This document shows, one piece after another, positions 1-11,949 of a stretch of DNA of 64,000 bases (position 1 is the first letter of the stretch; the number at the start of each line of letters is the position of its first letter). The DNA lies in the NCBI GenBank assembly GCA_023935145.1, contig CM043698.1:38050001-38114000 (forward strand), written 5' to 3'. The position numbers and the translations under genes are program-made. The DNA is from Bretschneidera sinensis (taxonomy: Eukaryota; Streptophyta; Magnoliopsida; Brassicales; Akaniaceae). A model generated the notes under the pieces. That model saw nothing but the letters and a program-made list of their open reading frames with translations, searched no databases and had not been told where the DNA came from.

Positions 1-767
1 AAAGACAAATGTTTTTAATTTTTTATATTTATCATTGTAAAATTACAATTTTTTATTGGTTGCATTTATTAAATAGCTTAATTTTAAAATATAATTTAAA
101 CACAAAAGTATAATAGATTCAGTTATCCCAATCAAACCCCTAAAAAGAGAAAAAGATTTTTAAGGTACGATTCCGTTGGTGCACATCTTACTTGCTTACG
201 TTAAGCAAATGCTGTCGTTTATTTATTTAAACTTTCAACTGTTTTATTATTATACATAGACTTTTAAATTAATCAAAATCAATCTATTCCTGTAAAAATT
301 TCGTCAAATTCATATATTAAATTAAAATAATAAATTTTTTAAAAAAATAATCCTAAATCTAAAGTATATAAGGATTAAATTCATATTTTCTTTAGTAGTT
401 AGTTTATGTTATCAAAAATCAGATGTTAGTTCAAACTTCATTATTTGAATGTGCTTCTAGACTTAATCTTAAGTTGAAAATAACTTAAAATAACATGATT
501 TTCTATCAAAATTAGAAGCTACGTTTAGGTCAATTTTTTCAACCGGATTGATTATTATTTCAATATTTTCAACTCATCTAATTGTTATTGAAATTTAGGA
601 TACAATTTCAAATTAATTTTTTTACAACTTAATAAACCAAATACATTTTTTTTTACAGTTTTTAACTCAATTTTTACCAAACACTAATATTAAAAGCACT
701 TCTGAATTCCTATGTATAACACAAAAAGTTTTGATGAGATAAAGAGTTTGCTGTTGTTTTTGATGTG
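1..767. other. AT-rich intergenic DNA
   Basis: No coding pattern or recognisable element is visible. The stretch is very AT-rich and ends at the 5-bp target-site duplication (AAGAG, 768-772) of the adjoining Copia element. Confidence 0.6.
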
Positions 768-772
768 AAGAG

Positions 773-1024
773 TATTAGAGACAATTCCACAAATCATGCA
801 ACAAATCAAATCACATAAGAATAGCCTTAATCAAGGGTGTAACTGTCGGACTAATCACAAGAATCATGCCTCACATCAGTTACAATCTTCACAGCAGCAA
901 TTCTAGCTAGCCTTCCTAGAATAGATTCTGAATTCTTTGTATATATATAGCACCCTAGTCATTTGTATTGCACAACAAGATATTGTAATCAAGGCAATAT
1001 ACTGTCTATATTCAAATTCCATCA
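773..1024 (+). repeat. Copia-1 5' LTR
   Basis: Direct repeat of 4882-5137. It starts TATTAGAG and ends CCATCA. A TATATATA box lies near 940-949. It differs from the 3' LTR by several substitutions and lacks a 4-bp TTTG present in the 3' copy near 5103. Confidence 0.92.
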
Positions 1025-1054
1025 TGGTATCAGAGCAGTTACCCTCTAACGAGA

Positions 1055-1973
1055 ACCCGATCCCCAATTACCCAGTCTTCACTCCACCGTCCCCAATTGA
1101 AACCCCATTGATTGCTCTCAATATCTCTGCCCAAATAAACTAAAAGCTCACCCCTTCCACCTTTCCTTAATGGCGTGGGCAGATTGAGGCTCTTCTCATC
1201 GGATACAACCTTCTCGATTATGTTACCGGTGATCATCTATGTCCCCAAACCGATGCCACCCCTGCCTCAATCCTTTGAAAAACTCACTGTGTCAAGCAGG
1301 ATAAACTAATCTCTCCTCCATTTTAGCTTCCACTACCACTACCACCACCATCACTCCCTTCATCTCCACTGCCAAAACTTCAAAGGAAGCATGGCATAAA
1401 TTAAATACTATGTACGCCAGCAAGTCTCGCATCCGAGCTATGCAGCTCAAAGAAGAGCTCACTATGATTAAGAGGGAAAATAAATCAGTTCAGGAGTACC
1501 TCCATATCGTCAAGACCCTTGTAGATGAGATTGCCCTAATTGATCATCCCATCTCTGATGATGATCTCACTCTCTACATTCTCAATGGCTTGGGACCCAA
1601 TTTCCGTGAGATTACAGCACCAATCCGAGCCAGCGAAAAATCCCTCACGTTTGAGGAACTTCACGACCTGCTCGTAGGCCACAAGGCGTATCTTCGTCGT
1701 CTTGAAGCTGCCACTCAACAATTGGTGGCAATGGCGAACTTCTTCAGCCGTTTCGGTAACACTCGCTTTGGTGCGACTTTTTTCCATGGCAACACTACTT
1801 CTAGGGGCTTCAATAAGTCTCACAGACATAAAAATCAAAATGGGCAAAGAGACAATAAAAAACAGTCCAACAATGGAGGGAAGTCCACAGGCCAACGAAG
1901 TTATCAACCCAAGTGTCAACTATGTTACCAACTGGGTCATGTTGCCAAATAGTGTCCGATAGTGCATCTTTCG
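1055..1973 (+). pseudogene. Copia-1 gag remnant
   Basis: Gag-like (UBN2-type) coding sequence. The N-terminal part (about 1055-1400) is broken by stops but reads through a recognisable 'IEALLIGYNLLDYVTG' stretch. From 1410 to 1952 it is open for 180 residues with the helical gag core. It runs into a CCHC zinc knuckle (about 1909-1955) whose last cysteine lies just after an in-frame TAG (1950-1952), so the knuckle is cut. Packaging of the element's RNA in a capsid would be the family role; this copy cannot do it. Confidence 0.85.
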
Positions 1974-4860
1974 GAGCCCACTACCAATTGGGCATCCACC
2001 TCTCATCAAAAGGATACCAAATAGTTAATTGATTCCGCTGCATCTCATAATATTACAAATGATTTGCCAAATTTATCAATCCACTCGGTATATGATGGCA
2101 CCGATGAAGTTGTAATTGGTGATGGTTCAGGTTTGCGTATCTCACACATTGGTTCTGTGGTATTTCATTCCCCAACACGTACCTTTCAATTAAATGACAC
2201 TCTTTGCGTCCCAAGTATTCGCAAAAATTTAATTTCCGTTCATCACTTTACCACCCAAAATCGTGTTTTTATTGAATTTCATCCCTCTTATTTTCTTGTC
2301 AAGGATCAGATCACGGGGGCGATATTTCTCAAAGGTGCATGTGAAAACGGTGTGTACATGCTTCCGTACTCATTGGTGGGCTCATCTCCAAAAATGGTTG
2401 CAAATGTGCATGAGAGGACATCATTTGATGGGTGGCATAAGCGGCTTGGACATCCGTCTCAAAAAATTGTGACTTTTCTTGTTAATACTTTTTCCCTTCC
2501 AATAAAAAAAGAACATCAAGTATCGACTCTTTGTACTTCTTGTTCTATTAATAAAGCCCATCAACAACCTTTTCATTCCACAAGTCTCAAAGTCATGCAC
2601 CTCTTGATCTCATTTACACCGATGTTTGGGGTCCTTCACATATTGTTGGTCTTGATGGGTCACGCTACTACTTACTTTTGGTTGATCATTTTACGAAATA
2701 CATGTGGTTTTATCCTATGGTAACCAAGTCAAGCGTAAGTAGCATCTTTCCCCAATTTAAACATCTTGTTGAAACAAAGTTTCAAGCCAAAATAAAGAGT
2801 GTTTACTTTCACAACGGTGGTGAGTTTGTGGCACTTAAAAATTATTTTTCAATTCATGGCATTAGCCACTACACCACTGCCCCTCACACTCCCCAACAAA
2901 ATGGCGTTGCCGAACGCCATCATCGTCACCTTGTTGAAACGGGCCTAACTCTTTTAAAGGATGCCAAATTACCACTCTCATATTGGCCTCATGCTTTTCA
3001 AACGACTGTTTACCTCGTAAACCGTCAACCAACCACCCTTTTGCAAAAAAAATCTCCCTTTGAAAGTTTGTTTAACCAACCACCAAATTATCTAAAATTA
3101 AGAAAATTTGGTTGTTTGTGTTTTCCTCTAACCCGGCCTTACAACACTTATAAACTTCAGCCCAAAGCAAGCCCATGTGTCTTCTTGGGCTATTCTCAAA
3201 CACAGAGTGCTTATCGGAGCATTGATTTACAAACCAACCGAATATACCTCTCACGGCATGTCCTCTTTCACGAGTCCCAGACGCCATTTTCTTCTTCCTC
3301 CAAAGCTCCACTCGGCAATCCACCTGCCATGTCGTCGTCGCCCATCGCGTCGCTTCAATTGCCGTAGCCACCACCAGTGCGAACGGATGGTGCATCTGCT
3401 TCTGCATCACCTTCAGGTATTTCCCCTAATTCCTCATCCTCTGCTTTACCTAATTTTCACCATTCCTCACCAAGCATAAGGTCACTCACACTGATCTCTC
3501 ACACTGTGCACGAATCACTCAATTTTCAACCTCAAATGCCAACTATTCAACCCGAATCCCTCACTGAGACCGTAGGAAATCCGTATACTTGTGACACATC
3601 TCGCACACACTCTATGACTACACACTCGATGCACAACATCTACAAGCCAAAACAATTCCACTCAGTCTCAAAACACCCCATCCCACCCTTCATTGAACCA
3701 ACTTGTGTGAGTCAAGCAATTTCCGACCCGAAATGGAGAAGTGCCATGTCTGATGAGCTAACCGCTCTAATGAGACATAACATGTGGGAATTAGTTCCCC
3801 CACCACCTCACTATCAACCTGTGGGCTGCAAATGGGTGTTTAGGGTCAAACGACAGTCAAATGGGTATGTTGATAGGTTCAAAGCGAGACTTGTTGCCAA
3901 AAGTTTTAATCAACGACCTGGGTTGGATTACAAGGAGACATTTAGTCCGGTTGTAAAACCAGCAACCACAAGAACTGTTCTGACTATATCTGTGATGCAA
4001 GGGTGGTCCTTGTGACAACTAGACATTAACAATGCGTTCTTGCATGGGAAATTGCATGAAACTGTGTATATGATTCAACCCCCTGGGTTCAAAGATTTGT
4101 CAAAACCTAACCATGTTTGCAGGTTACAAAAGACCATTTATGGTCTTAAACAAGCTCCAAGGGAATGGTACTCCGCTTTAAGAAAAAAAATTTTGGAGCT
4201 TGGGTTTGACAATTCCAAAGCCGACAACTCCTTATTTATTTATAAATCTGGTTCAGTTTTATGCTTCTTGCTAGTTTATGTAGACGATCTAGTCATAACT
4301 GGCAGTGACATTACATTTGTGTGTGCAATCATTGACAAACTTGGAGCCTCTTTCTCCCTCAAGGACATGGGGCAACTTCATTTCTTCCTTGGCATGGAAG
4401 TCATTCCCACTATAGCTGGTCTTTTTTTGTCTCAGCACAAATATTTACATGACATTCTTTCAAAAACCAACATGCTTGGTGCAAAAGAGGTGCAAATGAG
4501 GTGTGCAAAAGAGGCTATTGCATGATCATCCACCGAAGCGGAGTATAGAGCCCTTGCAAATGCAGCATCCGAAACCATATGGTTACTGTCTCTGTTTTAG
4601 GAACTTAGCTTTTCTATTTCTTCCCCACCAACATTGCTTTGTGACAACTTGGGTGCTACCCAACTCAGTTTTAATCCCGTTCAACACTCTCAGATGAAGC
4701 AGATCCAAATAGACCTGCATTTTGTTCGTGATATGGTTCAAAAAGTAATGCTGAAAGTTCGTCATGTACATACACAAGATCAGCTTGCTGACCTCCTCAC
4801 AAAGCCCCTGTCCAAGCAACGCATGGAACACCTAAGAACCAAGATTGGACTTGCTAACGG
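1974..4860 (+). pseudogene. Copia-1 pol remnant (protease, integrase, RT, part of RNase H)
   Basis: Successive open pieces in different frames give the Copia pol order. Near 2064-2500 are the end of protease and the GAG-pre-integrase HHCC region. Integrase core is at 2678-3367 ('PHTPQQNGVAERHHRH' with the catalytic Glu). RT is at 3700-4500, with the 'YVDD' box near 4278 intact. RNase H resumes at 'SSTEAEYRALANAASE' (about 4529). A TGA at about 4012 breaks RT. The sequence jumps from the RT C-terminus (about 4515) straight to the middle of RNase H, so a few hundred bases normally found there are missing. No functional polyprotein is possible. Confidence 0.88.
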
Positions 4861-4881
4861 CAGCCCTATCTTGCGGGGGCG

Positions 4882-5137
4882 TATTAGAGACAATTCCACA
4901 AATCATGCAATAGATTAAATCACAGAAGAATGGCCTTAATCAAGGGTGTAATTGTCAGACTAATCACAAGAATCATGCCTCACATCAGTTACAATCTTCA
5001 CAGCCACAATTCTAGCTAGCCTTCCTAGAATAGATTCTGAATTCTTTGTATATATATAACACCCTAGTCATTTGTATTGCACAACAAGATATTGTAATCA
5101 AGTTTGGCAATATACTGTCTATATTCAAATTCCATCA
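4882..5137 (+). repeat. Copia-1 3' LTR
   Basis: Direct repeat of 773-1024, preceded by a G-rich purine tract and followed by the AAGAG duplication at 5138-5142. Confidence 0.92.
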
Positions 5138-5142
5138 AAGAG

Positions 5143-6564
5143 GAGCTGGCTTTTTCTGTGAAGTTTGCTATTGGAGAATGATTTGTGTTAAGATTGGGAG
5201 TATTTCATATTACAGAAGATCACACGAGCACGAGCTTAATATATATGGATAAACACCAATATGACTCAAAAGCTTAAACTCATGAGTCTTGGGCTCAAAC
5301 AAGATATATAACATACTCTTATTTTTTTTATTTCTTTCAGATGTGGGAGAACTTATATGTAGATATCCTAATAATTTGTTTGATCCTCTGTCTTTTGGGG
5401 CTTTTTTTTTTTGTGTATTTGGGATCTTTTTATTAATAAAGATTCAATAGTTTTACCTTTTAAAAAAAATCTTTAATCTATATATCTTAAATTACATGAT
5501 ATAAAAGCAATTTTTAAAACTCATAATTTTTTTAGTGAAACGATGTCATACAAGTAGAATGATAAAATAATTTGATTAATATAAACTCATAATACAATCA
5601 CATAATCCATTTATAAATTCACAATACCATATTATTCACTTAACATGAGAGAAAATAACCAATAAATAGTACAAATAATTCCCTAATCGATAAGAGCTGT
5701 ACATGAGACCTTGTGGTTTTAGTGACTTGATTTTTTTTTTATAATAAATCAATGTCTCATTGGTTACAAACTTTTTTATTCTAATAATTGTTATTAATCA
5801 TCTTTAAATGTGTTGAGTATGAGTGAAAGATCCAGAATCCATAATATGATTTAAGACCACACTTTTTTAATTCGGGCTTTTTTATTATCTGAAGTTCCCG
5901 CATAGCAAAGATAGGAGGTTGATCCTTATCTTGATTCCCTATAAATATAACAAAAAAATTACATTTTTCTCACTAATAAATATGAATTTGGAAAGGTCCA
6001 ATAATATATATATATATATATATATTTTTTTTTTGAGATAAAAAGCCTAGTTCTGAAAAATAACTTTGGATTTTTAGAATAATAGTAGCTCATAAATCTC
6101 TATTTTTCCATTTGCGAGTTTGATCTCCAACGCTATCAATATATCAAAAAAACTTCCATTACATTAAAGACGTTTGAATTGATTAAGATAGTTTCAAACT
6201 TGATCATTGCCATAATTAGGTGACAAAGAACCAGCTATCATGGTACTGTTTTTTTAGATACATATGAACGCGAATACTTGCTTATAATCAAACATATACT
6301 CATTAAGTGCTTAGGAAAAAAATATTCCAGCAGTAATAATGAGAGACCCCCAAGTCATGAATCCATCAAATCAAGCAATGGGCCAGTGTGACTTACTACA
6401 TACAGGAAAAATTGTCCAAAAATAGTCTTTCCATCGAGGTGACCAATAGACTACGCAGTTGGTTCATTAATGGAGTGTGACCAATCGAGGTATTTCTTGT
6501 TTTCTCACCTAGCAAAAGGCATCAACCATATAATAATTTTTTTGGTGATTTTGATTGCTTTCTT
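5143..6564. other. Intergenic DNA with a (TA)n microsatellite
   Basis: No supported gene. An alternating TA tract lies at about 6004-6025, followed by a T-run. The last ~100 bases may hold the unrecognisable 5' end of the following bHLH relic. Confidence 0.5.
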
Positions 6565-7724
6565 AGTTTTTCCATCTTCTGGCGAGCTTCAAAAGATGCC
6601 AATGGTCACCTTTCTTTATCATGCGGTGATGGTCATTTTCATGGTAGCAGGGACTACTCTGCATCCAAAGCCTATAGCAATCATGAGAAAATTGGTCATC
6701 ACATGGGCGTCAGATTAGATTAGATGAGCAGGAGTGGTACTACACAGTTTCCTCAGTTGGTCGATCATACGGTACAGATCAAGGTGTTCTTGGCAGGGCA
6801 TTTAGTTGTGGTTCATTTCTTTGGTTAATCGGAGATCATGAGCTACAATTATATGAATGTGAGAGAGTTAAATAGGCTTACACTCATGGGATTAAAACTC
6901 TGGACTGTGTCTCAACTCCTCGTGGTGTTGTTGAATTGGGTTCCTCTGATTTGATCAAACAAGACTTGGGTTTGGTGGAATTACCCAAATCCCTTTTGGG
7001 TCTGATATTACAAGCTTGTTATTGCCTAACTGTAAGCAAACTAGCCGTAGTAATCATCAGTTTCAGATTCAAAGACGCAATATTAACAATGTTCCTTCTG
7101 TTGACAGAATTGGATTAATTTCTGAAGAGAAGCATCAATTACAAGAAGGAGAAACAAGAAGCTGTAGTACGAAGAAGAGAGGAAGATCGTCAGATCAGTC
7201 CCCTCTAAACCACATTGAAGCAGAGAGGCAACGACGTGAGAGGCTCAATCATAGATTCTATGCCCTTCGATCTGTAGAACCCACCGTGTCAAAAATGGAA
7301 AAAGCATCTTTGCTCTCTGATGCAGTGACTTACATCAAAGAGCTCAAGGCCAAAATTGAGGAACTTCAGGGTAAATATGGCTTAGCAAAATCCCCAAAAC
7401 CCAAGTTGTGTCCTATGAGAACTAATGATGACAACAAAATTAGCACAATGAGGCCATGAGGGGGCAAAGGCAATAAATATGGAAGTTGATGTGAAGATTT
7501 TAGGATCGGAAGCTTTGATTCGGGTTCAATCTCCGGATGATCATATGAATTACCCGACTGCAAGATTGATGGATGTCCTCAGAGACCTCGAGTTTCGAGT
7601 TCAGCACGTGAGCATATCATGCTTGAAGGAATTGGTGCTTTAAGATGTGATGGTTAGAATTCCTTATGGATGCATAACCGAGGAAGTCTTGAGAACTACT
7701 ATCTATCAAAGATTGCAGATTTGA
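6565..7724 (+). pseudogene. MYC-type bHLH transcription factor pseudogene (intronless)
   Basis: Three conserved blocks of plant MYC-type bHLH factors occur in order without introns. (1) The bHLH-MYC_N region, 6565-7000, with 'LSLSCGDGHFHGSRD' and 'LWLIGDHELQLYECERVK'. (2) The bHLH domain at about 7207-7370, with '[20 protein letters not shown]' keeping the His-Glu-Arg DNA-contact set, then a long amphipathic second helix. (3) The C-terminal ACT-like domain, 7479-7724. Disablements seen: TAG 6721-6723 plus a frameshift there, TAG 6873-6875 where the family has Glu, a frame change near 6995-7015, stop/frameshift at 7457-7479, and TAA 7641-7643. Lack of introns fits the MYC2/bHLH14/JAM clades of jasmonate signalling (inference). 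No clear start codon or N-terminal JAZ-interacting region is recognisable. Confidence 0.88.
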
Positions 7725-9052
7725 AAGTGCTTATAAGAGGTTAATCTTGCGGCACGACAACATTTCTTTAGCCAATTGTCCATCTTTTTATTTATCTTTT
7801 AGTTGAGAGAACATTGCGATCATTAGCATGAGAAATTTTTATTGGATATTCTTTGTTTTATGCAGTATTACTATTCATCTATTGATAATATAAGAAACTT
7901 AAATGATAATTTTAAATAATTTGAGTGGTATATCGGTATTATTCAGATTTTTTAAAATTATCACTCGAAGTCTTTAAAATTACCACCTGAATTCCTCATA
8001 TTCCAACGGACGAATTGTAACACTACTAAAAATAAGAAACACCAAATAATTTCTCAATGAGCATACTTAAAATTGTCCATTGTTGTGCATGTATATATGC
8101 TCTAGATGATTACATCTCAGGAAAATGGACCGAAATATATCTAATTGTGTCTTTGTTTATTGTCAGATCACTTATATATAGGACAACAAAAAATGACAAT
8201 ATTGCATTAGTGAAAGCATAGAAATAACGTTGCCATAGAAAAGGAAACCACGATATTGATTTACATGTGATATACATAACAAGTGACAGAGGAGTTCGGG
8301 AGGGAATTATACCCGTGCTGGATCGTTTTCCAGCAAGATCTATCTTTTATTTGTGATTTTTGCTGTGGACAATGAGGAGTTAGAAAACTTGCATGTTTGC
8401 CATAATTGCCGTGTCCATATGGAAAGAGAGAATTGCAATCTTTTATGGACATCCATGTCACGTCTCTAACCGAGCACGAGTCGAGCACACAACAATGGTT
8501 ATTCACTTATAGAGTTTTTCAGTAAGTAAACAAAGCCTTATTGAAAATAATCAAACAAAAAAACAATTTTCATGAGTTCAAATTCTTTTAAGATTTAGAT
8601 TACATACTTTTTTTAAAATAAGTCCTAAAAAATAGATAATATAAATATGAATTGGCCATGTCCTAACTCTCACTCCCCATTGTCTCTGCATGCGAAAATT
8701 TTAATCTTAAAATTTGAAAAAGAAAACGAAAGGGTGAGTTTGACAGCACTATAAGTAATCATACTCAATATAACCAAAGCAACATATATTCTAATTTTTA
8801 AGCTATATGTATATATGAGACGTCAATAATTAATTAACTCATCCACCTGAAACATTATCCATGAGTTTCACAAATAGTGTAACAATTAGATTCCTTATTG
8901 AAACAATAAATCATCAAACTTATGTCATGATGAAATGGTCCAAACAAATATAGTAACATTGCAATCAAAAGTTGATAATTCAAAATTTCATATAAGACTT
9001 TCATTAGTCTCACAAAAGCTATGGTCATTTTAACCCCTGTGGCAGTTTCAAA
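7725..9052. other. Intergenic DNA, no gene recognised
   Basis: AT-rich sequence. Short open frames here (for example 8261-8506 on the minus strand) show no family motif and no coding-like conservation that I can recognise. Confidence 0.5.
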
Positions 9053-9184
9053 GAGCTCATATAACCTCTGGGTTTCTAGGTCTAAGAACCCATTTAATTT
9101 CTGGATTGCTAGGTTCAAAAGCTCATTCAACCTTTGGGCTATCAAATCCAAAAGCTCATTTAACCTAGGGCTACCAGGTACAAA
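9053..9184. repeat. 33-bp minisatellite, four units
   Basis: Four diverged direct copies of a 33-bp unit beginning (G/A)AGCTCATTTAACCT lie at 9053-9085, 9086-9118, 9119-9151 and 9152-9184. The unit length is a multiple of three and both strands stay open. On the minus strand each unit would encode an 11-residue amphipathic pattern of the type L-N-E-L-L-x-L-x-x-Q-R. Confidence 0.8.
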
Positions 9185-9237
9185 GATTCACATATCTCAT
9201 TGATGGAGCCAAAACATACCTAGATTGGGAGCTCCAT

Positions 9238-9475
9238 TTCCATCAACTCAAACACAAGTCATTATATTTCCAAGTTTAAAAAACAAATCAAATTATTTCC
9301 GAAGTTTCTACACAAATCATCATATTCCAAAGTATCAATACAAATCAAATTGATTTCCTAGTCCAAACTCAAACACAAATCATCATATCATATTTAAAAG
9401 TATCAAACACAAATCAAATTGATTTCCAAAACTCAAATACAAATCATCATATTCCAAAGTATCAAACACAACCAT
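9238..9475. repeat. Degenerate AT-rich tandem repeat
   Basis: The phrases 'CAAATCATCATATTCCAAAG', 'TATCAAACACAAATCAAATT' and 'GATTTCC' recur in the same order about three to four times, with a unit of roughly 60-70 bp. Copies are imperfect. No function is evident. Confidence 0.65.
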
Positions 9476-9979
9476 GATTGATAAACTCAAATTAAATATC
9501 AAATACTATAATATGATGCAATAACCACTTCAAATAATCTAAATGTTTAAATCATGAGTTTAATTGATAAAATTGATAATTAAGTAATTCAATATTCATT
9601 AATAGGAAGCATCAGTTGAGTAAGTTTTTTACATCACTCGCCAAAACCCAATGATTCCACAAAATAGAATTTCTCTAACCATCTTGTAAATGAAAGGTAG
9701 TAAAATCAACAAAAATATGATGTACAATTCAAACATGCTAAGATATACCAACTAAATTCCTTGAGGTCGTTGGATAGTAGCTACACATTCCTCTAACTCA
9801 AAATAAATTTCCTAAACCGGAATCAATTTTCAATTTAAAATTACTATATAAATACCAATTAAAAATATACAATTTTTTTTTTTAAATATGAAAGCTTCAA
9901 GAAATGCTCAAGTGAACCCCTGTATCAATGGAACCCAATAGTGACCCACATGCGTTAACGTATGTATCACATGGATTCA

Positions 9980-10025
<46 letters not shown>

Positions 10026-10186
10026 TTTTCAGCTTTAACCAACACAACCAATTTATTTTAAACATTAGTAGCTTTCTCCGCATAAAAAATTTCAAAATGA
10101 TCTATATATATCCAGAAAGTTTTATCAAAATACTATCGTTTTGACTAAAAAATCACTCAATTTCAATACCGGACGACTAAGTTATG
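9476..10186. other. Intergenic DNA with a long (TA)n tract
   Basis: No gene is visible. A pure alternating TA microsatellite occupies about 9984-10020. The segment ends at the GTGCC target-site duplication (10187-10191) of the Athila element. Confidence 0.6.
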
Positions 10187-10191
10187 GTGCC

Positions 10192-11835
10192 TGATGAGAA
10201 TGCAAGATGTTATATTTTTCTCCCTTAATATTTAGCCTTTTATACTCATTTGGTGCCTAAATGTACTCATTATTCTTATATTTTGATTTATGATGCAAAT
10301 GGAGGCGTTAAGTGCAAAACGAAGCTAATTGGGCGATTTTGGACAATTTCGACATTGCTTCGTAATTTGGGCATAACTCTCTCATCCGAGCTCCGATTGA
10401 GATAATTCAAGATTCTATGGAACGCCAAGAAAATGCTATAAAACTTTTATGTTTTGATTTTTGAGATATACTTGATGCATCAAGGTCGAGACCGGGTTTG
10501 AAGTTGCTGCACCTGCACTGTTGACGTTCTGGAACGTCCCTTAGCCTGCAATGCAAATCGAGTCAAGTTTGCTATCTTAGTAAGATGAAGCTAAAAATAA
10601 TAAAGCCCAAGGCTCAAAAGATAGAGCTCAATTCAAGTGGGCTTGGCCCAACCAATCAAAAGAAATGAAAGCTGAATGGAAGAGATCAAACAAATGGAAG
10701 GCATGGTGGTTTTAATGTAATCTCGAATTGAAAATGTCTCTAGACAGTCTCAAGTAATCTCACCATATCTTACTCGTACGACATTGTATTGATTTTATTC
10801 TAGAAGTATCAAAAATTCAGGTCAATGGGCTACAATTGTTTCTCAAATAACAATTTCATGATTCGGACGTTTTGGAGGCGGAAACAGCCTCGCAATCTGA
10901 GGCAAAAAATTTGCAAAATCTACGATTCAGAAAGAGGGAATTATTTTCTTTCCTTGGGAGGTTGGTTCCAGAATAAGGGGGAGAGGAGTCTATCACTTGG
11001 GAGAGAACCAGATGCATGCTAGGTTTTTTTTTTTCATGGTTTTTTTGGGGATCCATTTTTTGGAGCTATCAAAGGAAGCAAAACATCGAAGAGGAGACTG
11101 GTTTTTGAGTTTTGTTTTCTTCTTTATTCCGAATTTCTTTCAATTTCTTGATGTTAAACTCTTTGATTATGTTTTTATTCAAGTTTATCATGAACTAATC
11201 TCCATTTTCTAGGGTTAAGATGTAGCCTAACTATGATTATGTGAATCTTCCTTTAATTGAACTAATTTAGTAGTTGTTTCATAGTGTTGAGTATTTCATC
11301 CTAGACTTAATGCTTATGAATGATTGATCAACATTTGCATGATTTGGGATTCAATTTGAGACTAAGAAGTGATAATTGTTTCAGCATATGTTTGAGATAC
11401 CATAAGGAATTTGTAGGATAGAGATGTCTATGGACTTGCGTAATCTTTATGAGGTTTCTTGTTCTTACTGAATTTTGACAGGTTTAGAGTTTTCACAGCG
11501 ATGTAGAAGATTTGCTTGTTGGGATATTTTGTTAATGCTTGAAAAAGATTAATGAATAAATTAGAGACCCAATTATAAACAATAGGAAATAATTGCAATT
11601 AGTTCAAGTAGAAAATTCGAATAGAATCTTGTTTCCTTGATCTTAAATTGCTTATTTAATTTTGTTATTTTAAACTCTCTAGTTCAACAATTCACTCTCA
11701 TTCGAATTATCAAATAGTTTATAGTTTAATAAATTTTGGTACTTATTAGTAATTTTTCAATCCTCATAGGACGATATTCTAACTCATTCACTTTATTACT
11801 TGTTACGATTCGTGCACTTACGATTTCAATCAACA
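10192..11835 (+). repeat. Athila 5' LTR
   Basis: Starts TGATGAGAATGC and ends TTTCAATCAACA. Direct repeat of 38918-40580. Short open frames inside have no family signal. The 3' copy carries an extra ~30-bp segment near 40337-40370 that is missing here near 11610. Confidence 0.93.
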
Positions 11836-11841
11836 AGTTTT

Positions 11842-11859
11842 TGGCGTCGTTGCCGAGGA
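11842..11859 (+). other. Athila primer-binding site (tRNA-Asp type)
   Basis: The 18-nt TGGCGTCGTTGCCGAGGA begins six bases after the LTR end. Athila elements typically use the 3' end of tRNA-Asp. Two positions look like C-to-T and G-to-A changes from the usual sequence. Confidence 0.85.
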
Positions 11860-11949
11860 TTTAGATAAAATTATTGATAATATCAATACTAGTTACACTT
11901 GGTCTAATTTGATTTATTTTTATTTTATTTTCAGGTGTTTGTTTAGTGT

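Larger units (their letters stand above)
773..5137 (+). mobile_element. Copia-1: decayed Ty1/Copia LTR retrotransposon (Ale-like)
   Basis: A complete but dead element. Two LTRs of about 255 bp (773-1024 and 4882-5137) are flanked by a perfect 5-bp target-site duplication AAGAG (768-772 and 5138-5142). A primer-binding site TGGTATCAGAGC (1025-1036) matches the initiator-Met tRNA type used by Copia elements. A G-rich polypurine tract (about 4872-4881) precedes the 3' LTR. Domain order gag, protease, integrase, RT, RNase H is that of Ty1/Copia. The gag type and small LTR suggest the Ale/Retrofit lineage (inference). Several stops and frame changes, plus an internal deletion between RT and the end of RNase H, make it non-autonomous. 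The terminal base pair is TA...CA rather than TG...CA. Confidence 0.93.

Noticed and set aside
8261..8506. 81-codon minus-strand open frame
   Set aside because: Low-complexity composition without motif; no splice partners found.
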